Assembly (NCBI RefSeq): GCF_003641145.1
Contig: NZ_CP032744.1
Location: 1,860,001 to 1,924,000, forward strand
Reading direction: 5' to 3'
Length of the DNA stretch: 64,000 nucleotides
DNA from: Lactiplantibacillus paraplantarum
GTDB taxonomy: Bacteria > Bacillota > Bacilli > Lactobacillales > Lactobacillaceae
The notes below the pieces were generated by a model. It searched no databases. It was not told where the DNA came from and saw only the letters and a program-made list of their open reading frames with translations. Position 1 is the first letter of the stretch. Every line of letters starts with the position of its first letter. Made by a program: the position numbers and the translations under genes. This document shows, piece after piece, positions 57,502 to 64,000 of the stretch.

Positions 57502-57510
57502 TGCTAAACT
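57502..57510 (+). promoter_or_regulatory. Extended -10 element of def
   Basis: TGCTAAACT, an extended -10 with no strong -35 upstream. Start expected near 57517, about 40 bases before the def start. Confidence 0.45.
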
Positions 57511-57558
57511 AGATATTAAGTGTAAATTGCGCGATCTTAATTTTGGAGGTAATTGGAA

Positions 57559-58119
57559 TTGATTAAAATGCGCGACATCATCCGCGAAGGTAATCACACA
57601 TTACGCGCGGAGGCAAAACAAGTTAAATTTCCGTTAAGTGAAGCTGATCAAAAACTAGCTAACGATATGATGGAATACTTAGAAAATAGCCAAGACCCTG
57701 AATTGGCAAAAAAATACGGTCTACGTGCCGGTGTTGGTTTAGCCGCACCGCAAGTCGACGTTTCTGAACAAATGGCTGCGGTCCTTGTTCCAAGTGAAAA
57801 TGAAGATGATGACCCCGTTTTTAAGGACGTCATCATTAACCCTGTCATTGTTAGTCATTCCGTGCAACCCGGCGCATTAACTGAAGGCGAAGGTTGTCTG
57901 TCAGTCGACCGTGATATTGCCGGCTACGTGATTCGTCACGATCGCATTACATTGCGCTACTATAATATGGCTGGTGAGCAGAAAAAGATTCGGCTAAAAA
58001 ATTACCCAGCAATCGTTTGTCAGCATGAAATTGATCACTTACATGGGATTTTGTTCTACGATCATATCAATGGTGACAATCCATTTGCTGCGGATGATGA
58101 TTTAGTTCTGATTTCTTAA
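57559..58119 (+). CDS. def: Peptide deformylase
   Basis: Removes the N-formyl group from nascent proteins. 186 residues from the TTG at 57559, which lies 10 bases after GGAGG ([16 protein letters not shown]). Catalytic motifs [13 protein letters not shown] and QHEIDHLHG are intact, identifying the Gram-positive type 2 form. The next TTG upstream (57553) is too close to the RBS and the ATG at 57568 too far. Divergent from the pdh operon. Confidence 0.96.
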   Translation: MIKMRDIIREGNHTLRAEAKQVKFPLSEADQKLANDMMEYLENSQDPELAKKYGLRAGVGLAAPQVDVSEQMAAVLVPSENEDDDPVFKDVIINPVIVSHSVQPGALTEGEGCLSVDRDIAGYVIRHDRITLRYYNMAGEQKKIRLKNYPAIVCQHEIDHLHGILFYDHINGDNPFAADDDLVLIS

Positions 58120-58127
58120 CTCGTCTC

Positions 58128-58164
58128 AAAAAAGCAGTTCTGAATAATTCAGGACTGCTTTTTT
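58128..58164. terminator. Bidirectional terminator between def and the 58149 gene
   Basis: Perfect 17-bp stem AAAAAAGCAGTTCTGAA / TTCAGGACTGCTTTTTT with a TAA loop. The convergent minus-strand gene ends inside its right arm. Confidence 0.9.
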
Positions 58165-58655
58165 GATGCACTCGGATTCAACCGACGAAGGTCTTTTAAA
58201 TATTCCAGAGTGGCTTCATTCATTAAGTAGGCAACATCTAAATGTAACTGACCACTCCGTAACCACGTGTCCGTCACCCGCAATGCTGGACCAGCATCCT
58301 GAAAAGCCTCAATTTGGTTGCTAATCGCATATTCTTGCAGCTGGTTATTAAACAATCGCCGAACTTCCGGCAAATCAGCTGTAATCATACCTGGTGCATC
58401 CAGTACGTACTCAAAGACCATCACACCGCGCCCCCATACATCGGCAACCGGTACCGAATGAATCGCACCCGCAACTTCTTGGATGGTCATCGCATTGGCA
58501 AGTACTTTGAATGATGCTGTCATGGCACTATCAACGGTACGCTGACCTGCCCGGCGAATCTTCAATGCGGCCCGCTTTAACACTTGTCGTCGTAACAATT
58601 CATAAACGACCAGTGCAATTAAGACGCCACCAATAATCGTTACCCAAGTTTGCAT
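58149..58655 (-). CDS. Hypothetical membrane-anchored protein (168 residues)
   Basis: Not recognised. ATG at 58655 with GGGAGG 6 bases upstream. One N-terminal membrane helix (TWVTIIGGVLIALVVYEL) followed by a basic stretch (RRQVLKRAALKIRRAGQR), then a soluble alpha/beta domain of about 125 residues containing MVFEYVLDAPGMITADLP. Positive-inside rule puts the domain in the cytoplasm. No catalytic motif. Its stop lies inside the shared def terminator. Confidence 0.75.
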   Translation of the reverse strand: MQTWVTIIGGVLIALVVYELLRRQVLKRAALKIRRAGQRTVDSAMTASFKVLANAMTIQEVAGAIHSVPVADVWGRGVMVFEYVLDAPGMITADLPEVRRLFNNQLQEYAISNQIEAFQDAGPALRVTDTWLRSGQLHLDVAYLMNEATLEYLKDLRRLNPSASKKQS

Positions 58656-58884
58656 CGTCAACCTCCCGATTCTTTTTTTGTATAATGATTCACAATTTTA
58701 GGAATTTTTTTGCTTTTTACTTATATTTAGCATAGCATGTTTCATCAAAAAAAAATCTTTTAACCGCTTTGTTTTTGAAGAAAGTTAACATTGTATACAC
58801 CCATCTTAAATTATGCTAAAATGTAAGATAATTGTTGTGTTTACACAACCTGGTGTACGGATCAAACTTTTATTTTTGCTATCT

Positions 58885-58908
58885 ATTTAGATTACTTAGA
58901 ATCTAAAT
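58885..58908 (+). other. Leader hairpin upstream of rpoY-rnjA
   Basis: ATTTAGATT / AATCTAAAT, 9-bp perfect stem with a 6-base loop, about 30 bases before the rpoY ATG. A second small hairpin, GTTGTG/CACAAC, lies near 58835-58850. Without a T-run these look like leader structures, not terminators. Confidence 0.5.
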
Positions 58909-58938
58909 AAATCTTGTTTATATTAAGGAGTTTTACGT

Positions 58939-59157
58939 ATGATTTACAAAGTATATTACCAAGAAACCCAAAAACGGAACCCACAACGGGAAACGACCCA
59001 ATCTTTATATCTCGAAGCAGATACTGAAGTGCAGGCACGGACTTTAGTGGAAGATAATACGGATCACAATATCGAATTTATCGAACCGTTAGAAGGTAAC
59101 TTCTTGGATTACGAACAAAAAAATCCAGAGTATCACCTAACGGAGTTCAATAAATGA
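58939..59157 (+). CDS. rpoY: RNA polymerase epsilon subunit
   Basis: Small accessory subunit of Firmicute RNA polymerase (YkzG/DUF1447), 72 residues starting [20 protein letters not shown], with the family pattern [13 protein letters not shown] and [17 protein letters not shown] at 58939 after AAGGAG. It overlaps rnjA by 4 bases (ATGA); rpoY-rnjA is a conserved pair. Confidence 0.94.
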   Translation: MIYKVYYQETQKRNPQRETTQSLYLEADTEVQARTLVEDNTDHNIEFIEPLEGNFLDYEQKNPEYHLTEFNK

Positions 59158-60830
59158 AACGGTTAAACGTCAAAAATAACGAAACCGCTGTTTTTGCAGT
59201 CGGCGGTTTAGGAGAAATTGGGAAAAATACTTATGGTATCCAATTTCAAGATGAGATTATTCTGATTGATGCCGGAATCAAGTTCCCTGAAGACGAACTT
59301 CTCGGAATTGATTACGTTATCCCAGATTATTCCTATCTAGTTGCAAATCAGCAAAAAATAAAAGCTTTAGTGATTACGCACGGTCATGAAGATCATATTG
59401 GTGGGATTCCTTTCCTACTAAAACAGATCAACGTGCCAATCTATGCCGGCCCCCTAGCCTTAGCCCTAATCAAGGGCAAGTTAGAGGAACACGGGTTATT
59501 AAAAACAACTGAATTACATGAAATCAACGAAGATACGGTGCTAAAGTTCCGTAAAACTCGAGTGTCGTTCTTTAGAACAACCCACTCAATCCCTGATACA
59601 CTGGGTATTGCGGTCCAAACACCACCTGGCACAATCGTGGAGACTGGGGACTATAAGTTCGACCTGACTCCAATTACTAACCAGCCACCGAACCTTCAAA
59701 AGATGGCCCACCTCGGTGAACGCGGTGTTCTGGCATTAATGTCAGACAGTACTAACGCCGAGCGGCCCATCTGGACTAAGTCTGAACGCTGGGTCGCGCA
59801 ATCCATTCGCCATATTTTCGAACAAGTTGAAGGTCGGATCATTTTTGCCACCTTCGCATCTAATATCTCACGAATTCAAGAAGCCGCCCAAGTGGCACTT
59901 GAACATCATCGTAAGATTGCTGTATTTGGTCGCAGTATGGAAGCCGCTATCGTGAACGGTCGTGAATTAGGCTACTTGAACATTCCCGACGAAGCTATTG
60001 TGGACGCCAATGATTTACGATCATTGCCAGCAAATAAAGTGATGATTTTGTGTACTGGTTCTCAAGGTGAACCCATGGCTGCCCTATCGCGAATTGCGAA
60101 CGGGACCCATCGCCAGATTTCAATTGAACCTGGTGATACGGTGATCTTCTCCAGTTCCCCAATTCCCGGTAACACATTAAGTGTCAACCACGTTATTAAT
60201 GAACTGGAAGAAGCTGGGGCAAACGTTATTCATGGTAAAGTCAATAACATTCATACCTCTGGACATGGTGGTCAGGAAGAACAAAAATTGATGCTCCGCC
60301 TGATGAAGCCGAAGTTCTTTATGCCAATTCATGGTGAATATCGAATGCTGAAGATTCATACGGAACTGGCTGAACAGTGTGGTGTGCCATTAGACCATAG
60401 TTTTATTCTTGAAAATGGTGATGTCTTGGCCTTTACCAAAGACTCGGCCCGCGTCGCTGGACATTTTGGTGCCGGTGATGTTTACGTTGATGGTTCTGGT
60501 ATCGGGGATATTGGTAACGTTGTGCTACGTGACCGCCAAGTGCTTTCTGAAGAAGGTCTCGTCGTCGTCGTGGCCACGATCAACTTAAAGAAGAAAGAGA
60601 TCCAAGCTGGTCCAGATATTCTATCACGGGGGTTCGTTTATATGCGCGAATCTGGTGATTTAATCAACGAAGCTCGGCGCCATGTCTTCCGTACGATTCG
60701 CCGTAAGATGAAGTCAGATAAAGCGACCGAAGCAACCATTCGCAACGCGATTATTGATGATCTGCAAAGTTTCTTATTTGATAAAACTGAGCGGCACCCA
60801 ATGATTCTGCCAATGTTGATTATGAACTAA
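59154..60830 (+). CDS. rnjA: Ribonuclease J1
   Basis: Major 5'-3' exoribonuclease/endoribonuclease of Firmicutes. 558 residues with the complete metal motif [12 protein letters not shown] (75-86), [11 protein letters not shown], beta-[39 protein letters not shown] and PIHGEYRM. Unlike the paralogue at 24169-25893 it keeps every catalytic His, so it is the active J1. Coupled to rpoY. Confidence 0.95.
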   Translation: MKRLNVKNNETAVFAVGGLGEIGKNTYGIQFQDEIILIDAGIKFPEDELLGIDYVIPDYSYLVANQQKIKALVITHGHEDHIGGIPFLLKQINVPIYAGPLALALIKGKLEEHGLLKTTELHEINEDTVLKFRKTRVSFFRTTHSIPDTLGIAVQTPPGTIVETGDYKFDLTPITNQPPNLQKMAHLGERGVLALMSDSTNAERPIWTKSERWVAQSIRHIFEQVEGRIIFATFASNISRIQEAAQVALEHHRKIAVFGRSMEAAIVNGRELGYLNIPDEAIVDANDLRSLPANKVMILCTGSQGEPMAALSRIANGTHRQISIEPGDTVIFSSSPIPGNTLSVNHVINELEEAGANVIHGKVNNIHTSGHGGQEEQKLMLRLMKPKFFMPIHGEYRMLKIHTELAEQCGVPLDHSFILENGDVLAFTKDSARVAGHFGAGDVYVDGSGIGDIGNVVLRDRQVLSEEGLVVVVATINLKKKEIQAGPDILSRGFVYMRESGDLINEARRHVFRTIRRKMKSDKATEATIRNAIIDDLQSFLFDKTERHPMILPMLIMN

Positions 60831-60836
60831 CTACTT

Positions 60837-60863
60837 GCCGGAACGATCCCGTTCCGGCTTTTT
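60837..60863 (+). terminator. Terminator of rpoY-rnjA
   Basis: GCCGGAACG / CGTTCCGGC perfect 9-bp stem, 4-base loop, T5 run, 6 bases after the rnjA stop. Confidence 0.9.
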
Positions 60864-60892
60864 ATGGCGTAAGACTGATATGAGGTGTAATT

Positions 60893-61852
60893 TTGATTGC
60901 TGAATACTACATTATTATTAATGAACTTGCGGGTTCCGGTCACGGTAAGCTGGTTTGGGAAACCATCAAACCAATACTGGAACAACGTCAAATTCATTTT
61001 GAATACCGAGTTTCCGAATACGCTGGTCACACTATTCGGCTCGCGGCTGAGTATGTCAAAACTATTCAGCATCGACCAAATGTGACCCCCGTTATTTTAG
61101 TCGTTGGGGGTGATGGCACCCTCAACGAAGCTTTAAATGGCGTCATGCAGGTGCCTCAGGCGGAGCCAATTCCCCTCGCCTACATTCCCGGTGGTTCTGG
61201 TAACGATTTCGCACGTGGATTAGGTATGGCAACTGATCCAGCAATCGCATTAGCACAAGTACTTAATAACATGCGTCCCCGTACGTTAAACATCGGTTAT
61301 TTCCACGAGACCTTAAAGAACGAACACCGTTACTTCATCAACAACGTTGGCCTTGGATTTGATGCTCAAATCGTTGATGACACAAATCGTAGTAAACAAA
61401 AAGGGCGCTTAGGGCGTTGGTCTTATCTGAGCAATATGTTAGCTGCATATTCACAACAGGAAGGCTTTCCACTAACCGTGCACGTTGATCGTAAGCGCGA
61501 TTACTATAAGCATGCGTTTCTATGTACGGTTTCAAACATCCCTTATTTTGGCGGTGGCGTCAAAATCTTGCCACAAGCGAACCTACATGACGACCAACTT
61601 GAATTGATCGTGGTCGAGGAACCTCATTGGTGGATTATAGCCTGGTTGTTCATGCTACTACTACTTGGGGGTCGCCACCTTAACTCCCGTTTCGTTCACC
61701 ATTACCGCAATGCTAACTTGCATTTACTAGTTAATTCAGTTGAAATCGGGCAAATGGATGGTCAAAGTATCGGTAATCGCAACTATGACCTATACTTTTC
61801 AACTCGGCCCTATCCGTTTTGGATTGATACTAGTATTCATAATCATCATTAA
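60893..61852 (+). CDS. Diacylglycerol/lipid kinase family protein (YegS/DgkB-like)
   Basis: 319-residue DAGK-catalytic-fold lipid kinase. Visible are the nucleotide loop VVGGDGTLNEALNGV near residue 74 and PGGSGNDFARGLG near residue 105, and a C-terminal domain with GFDAQIVDDTN and VSNIPYFGGGVKI. In Bacillus the relative DgkB recycles diacylglycerol from lipoteichoic acid synthesis; the substrate here is not certain. Start TTG 60893, 5 bases after GAGGTG. Confidence 0.9.
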   Translation: MIAEYYIIINELAGSGHGKLVWETIKPILEQRQIHFEYRVSEYAGHTIRLAAEYVKTIQHRPNVTPVILVVGGDGTLNEALNGVMQVPQAEPIPLAYIPGGSGNDFARGLGMATDPAIALAQVLNNMRPRTLNIGYFHETLKNEHRYFINNVGLGFDAQIVDDTNRSKQKGRLGRWSYLSNMLAAYSQQEGFPLTVHVDRKRDYYKHAFLCTVSNIPYFGGGVKILPQANLHDDQLELIVVEEPHWWIIAWLFMLLLLGGRHLNSRFVHHYRNANLHLLVNSVEIGQMDGQSIGNRNYDLYFSTRPYPFWIDTSIHNHH

Positions 61853-61922
61853 AATACTTGGCTGCTTGCTGAATTAACCTACATGTTGACCTCATCAAAC
61901 AATAAAATGAATCTAAAAAACT

Positions 61923-61961
61923 AATTGCGCTCAGCTTCTTAAGAAACTGAACGCAATTTTT
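61923..61961 (+). terminator. Terminator of the lipid kinase gene
   Basis: AATTGCGCTCAG / CTGAACGCAATT 12-bp stem with one mismatch; the loop itself contains TTCTTAAGAA. T5 follows. The right arm is the start of the dispersed repeat copy 2. Confidence 0.75.
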
Positions 61962-62001
61962 CTATCAAGAATGTCGAAACGTACGCCAAAAGATTGCTTG
62001 T
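61938..62001. repeat. Dispersed intergenic repeat, copy 2
   Basis: CTTAAGAAACTGAACGCAAT onward resembles 41540-41606 (CTTAAAAAACTGAGCACAAT onward), both continuing TTTTCTATCAA, then TGTCGA, CGCCAAAA and TTGCTTG. It sits between the lipid kinase gene and a small gene, an intergenic stretch of about 350 bases with no other content. Confidence 0.6.
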
Positions 62002-62161
62002 TTCGCTCTCATTTAGTGATGATCACTTCTGTTTACCAGACCCATCTTCCAACGGGTCTCAAGCTAACTGTTTTTGAATTTAAGAAACGTTCTGTTTTAA
62101 TCAGAATTCATTATTAAACAATAACTAACACAATACGTAAACGACTAACTTGCATCCAACA

Positions 62162-62200
62162 AAAAAGACCGGCAACCACCTCAAATGGCCGACCAGTCCT
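62162..62200 (-). terminator. Terminator of the 67-residue gene
   Basis: Minus strand GACTGG...CCGGTC arms with inner pairing (GGCCA/TGG) and T6; ends 9 bases from the stop. Confidence 0.75.
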
Positions 62201-62208
62201 AAATAATC

Positions 62209-62412
62209 TTAATCTTCAGAAGCGTTGATTGCTTCCAGAAGCATATCAAGTTGTTCACATTTACGGGATAGATGACCAACCCGTTCTTTCAAATGTGGAT
62301 AAATAGTCACAACCCGTGAGTGATCCTGTTGCCGAACGGCCAGCGCTCTTAAATGATCAAGTTCGGTATTAGCCTCTTGATACTCTTCCAGGATCTCAAA
62401 ACGATTACTCAT
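62209..62412 (-). CDS. Small hypothetical coiled-coil-like protein (67 residues)
   Basis: Not recognised. Starts MSNRFEILEEYQEANTELDH at the ATG 62412 with AGGAAG upstream. Entirely helical and charged, with heptad-like Leu spacing, no membrane segment. It has its own terminator. Function unknown. Confidence 0.7.
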   Translation of the reverse strand: MSNRFEILEEYQEANTELDHLRALAVRQQDHSRVVTIYPHLKERVGHLSRKCEQLDMLLEAINASED

Positions 62413-62530
62413 TGATAGCACTTCCTTATCACAATAGATAGGTCCAATTTTTCATGTTGAAAAACGACAAACATAATATACCACAATTATTAGTAAGTTT
62501 AAATCATAAAATTCAAAAAAAGCAAAAAAA

Positions 62531-62567
62531 ATACCCTTAGCACCGAATCATGCAGTGTTAAGGGTAT
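62531..62567 (-). terminator. Terminator of the LysM/NlpC-P60 gene
   Basis: ATACCCTTA...TAAGGGTAT stem, with an outer GTGTTA arm, and minus-strand T8; 15 bases after the stop at 62582. Confidence 0.85.
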
Positions 62568-62581
62568 CACTAACAAATCAA

Positions 62582-64000
62582 CTACTTAACCGTACCAGCA
62601 AAGCTTGGCATGAAGTATGAACTGATTGTTTGCACTTGAACGTTTTTGCCTTCGGTTGGTGCCGCTACATATTGATTATTACCAATATAAATGGCATCGT
62701 GATAAGTACTACCACGGCTACCCCAGAACAGAATGTCCCCAGGCTGAGCGTCCGCAACTGAATGGGTTGTCACGTAAGCTTCCTGTGCAACCGTGCTATG
62801 TGGCAACGTAATACCAGCAGCATGTTGATAAACATAGGAAACTAAACCTGAACAGTCCATTCCTGAAAGACTAGCGCCACCCCAAACGTAAGGAATGTTA
62901 GCACTGGCTAGCTTTAAGGCTAATCCAGTTACCGAGCCAGTGGCTAAATCGCTGGTTGAACTAGTTGTCGTACTGCTACTATTAGTCGTTGCCGCATTAC
63001 TTGCTGAGCTGCTAGCACTACTAGTGGCTGCAGCAGAGCTACTCTGACTCGTCGTACTAGCACTAGTGGCCGTTGAACTACTCTGACTGGCACTGCTAGT
63101 AAGAGTAGTGCTGCTCTGACTGGCACTGCTCGTTGTCGTTGTACTACTTGCACTAGTAGTCGTTGTATCACTTTGACTAGTTGCGGTTGAACTGGCAGCT
63201 GAGGTTACACTACTCGTTACGGAAGAACTCGTTGCCGTACTAGTAGCTTGACTATTAGCAGTCGATGAACTAGTAGTACTTGATGATGCGGCTGCACTAG
63301 TTGCAGTACTCGTTGGCAATGAAGCACTCGCGCTTGTTGCCACAGCTTTTACAGTTACAGCCGCTGTAGAAGAAGCCGTTGATGAAGCTGCTGAAGTCGT
63401 TGACGTGGTTGAACTAGTAGTACTTGATGTACTGGCACTGACAGCATCCTGACTTGCTGTACTAGTGCTACTAGTATCACTAGCGCTAACACTTGAAACT
63501 GAGCTAGCACTCGTACTTGAGGTCGAACTAGCACTGGCCACCGTCGCTGTCTTCGTAGTAGCACTAGTTGCTGACACAGCGTTCGTTGTCGTGGTTGCTG
63601 CTTGACTCGTCTTAGCGGTAGCCTTGGTCGTTGCTCCCGGCACTTGGATGTTTTGCCCCACCACAATCAAATCGCTAGATAAGCCATTTAATGTTTGGAG
63701 AGCATGCACAGAAGTGTTGTACTGATCAGCAAGCGCCCAAAGTGTATCACCCGCTTTAACGGTATATGTACCCTTAACAGCGGCTTTCTTAGTTGCTGAC
63801 TTAGTCGTGGTCGTCTTAGTCGTTGACCCACTAATTTGTAGGTTTTGACCAACATAGATCAAATCGACATTTACATCAGATGCTTTAATCTGGTTAAGTT
63901 TTTCAATACTCTTTACGGAAACTCCGTGTTGTTGAGCGAGGCCCCAAACTGTATCATTTGCTTTTACAGTGATTGAGGCAGCATTGGCAGCTTGGCCTGT
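62582..64000 (-). CDS. Secreted LysM - Ser/Thr-rich - NlpC/P60 peptidoglycan hydrolase, partial (5' end outside window)
   Basis: At least 472 residues. Two LysM domains are visible near 63998-63850 (ITVKANDTVWGLAQQHG, IYVGQNLQISG) and 63780-63630 (YTVKAGDTLWALADQYN, VVGQNIQVPG), then a linker of about 240 residues almost all Ser, Thr and Ala, then an NlpC/P60 domain with catalytic Cys in SGMDCSGLVSYVYQH and His in TYHDAIYIGN. It should be a D-Glu-mDAP-type endopeptidase acting in daughter-cell separation. The Ser/Thr linker resembles O-glycosylated regions of L. plantarum hydrolases. The frame stays open to the window edge; the signal peptide is not visible. Confidence 0.92.
   Translation of the reverse strand, partial: TGQAANAASITVKANDTVWGLAQQHGVSVKSIEKLNQIKASDVNVDLIYVGQNLQISGSTTKTTTTKSATKKAAVKGTYTVKAGDTLWALADQYNTSVHALQTLNGLSSDLIVVGQNIQVPGATTKATAKTSQAATTTTNAVSATSATTKTATVASASSTSSTSASSVSSVSASDTSSTSTASQDAVSASTSSTTSSTTSTTSAASSTASSTAAVTVKAVATSASASLPTSTATSAAASSSTTSSSTANSQATSTATSSSVTSSVTSAASSTATSQSDTTTTSASSTTTTSSASQSSTTLTSSASQSSSTATSASTTSQSSSAAATSSASSSASNAATTNSSSTTTSSTSDLATGSVTGLALKLASANIPYVWGGASLSGMDCSGLVSYVYQHAAGITLPHSTVAQEAYVTTHSVADAQPGDILFWGSRGSTYHDAIYIGNNQYVAAPTEGKNVQVQTISSYFMPSFAGTVK

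Noticed and set aside
62944-63666. Two further minus-strand frames within the Ser/Thr linker
   Set aside because: They are shifted frames of the same low-complexity repeat, giving Arg/Gln/Val-rich shadows, not proteins.
1-64000. CRISPR arrays, tRNA/rRNA genes, prophage
   Set aside because: No regularly spaced direct repeats, no clear tRNA or rRNA, and no phage structural genes seen.

Overview
The window is low-GC Gram-positive chromosomal DNA. It most resembles the Lactiplantibacillus plantarum group: gene content and order (fruRKA, clpX-tig-tuf, rnjB-dapA, the ylbG-rsmD-coaD-sepM and ftsW-pyc blocks, pdhABCD-def, rpoY-rnjA) fit Lactobacillaceae, with strong GGAGG ribosome binding sites and many hairpin/T-run terminators. 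The species is inferred from remembered gene content, not from a search.

Layout. 1-4739 is a minus-strand run: apt (cut by the window edge), recJ, a LapA-like protein, a short-chain dehydrogenase and rnz. After a small orphan gene comes obgE, then the plus-strand fructose operon fruR-fruK-fruA. A lipoprotein phosphoesterase follows, broken by one in-frame TAG. Next are uvrC, a two-gene polar amino acid ABC transporter (binding protein fused to permease, plus ATPase), small genes, a MazG-like protein, engB, clpX, tig and tuf. 23-36 kb holds a TPR-like protein, rnjB, dapA, an MFS exporter, rpsO, rpsT, holA, the late competence genes comEC/comEB/comEA, sepM, coaD, rsmD and ylbG. 36.5-41.1 kb is ftsW-pyc.

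41.6-47.5 kb is the accessory island and the most interesting part: a Gram-positive exosortase system. It comprises XrtG (Cys-Arg-His triad), a processive GT2 glycosyltransferase, a polytopic membrane protein of the same genomic association, and a secreted two-module protein ending in a Firmicu-CTERM-like membrane anchor, the likely XrtG substrate. The substrate gene is split by an 880-bp IS5-family element with a 3-bp target duplication. Removing the element and one duplication restores one open frame of about 429 codons.

47.8-64 kb is housekeeping again: typA, an inositol monophosphatase-family gene, a UPF0223 gene, a lactate dehydrogenase-like probable pseudoenzyme, the pdhABCD operon with a promoter and cre-like site, def, rpoY-rnjA, a lipid kinase, and a LysM/NlpC-P60 cell-wall hydrolase cut by the right edge. 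No rRNA, tRNA, CRISPR array or prophage was seen.
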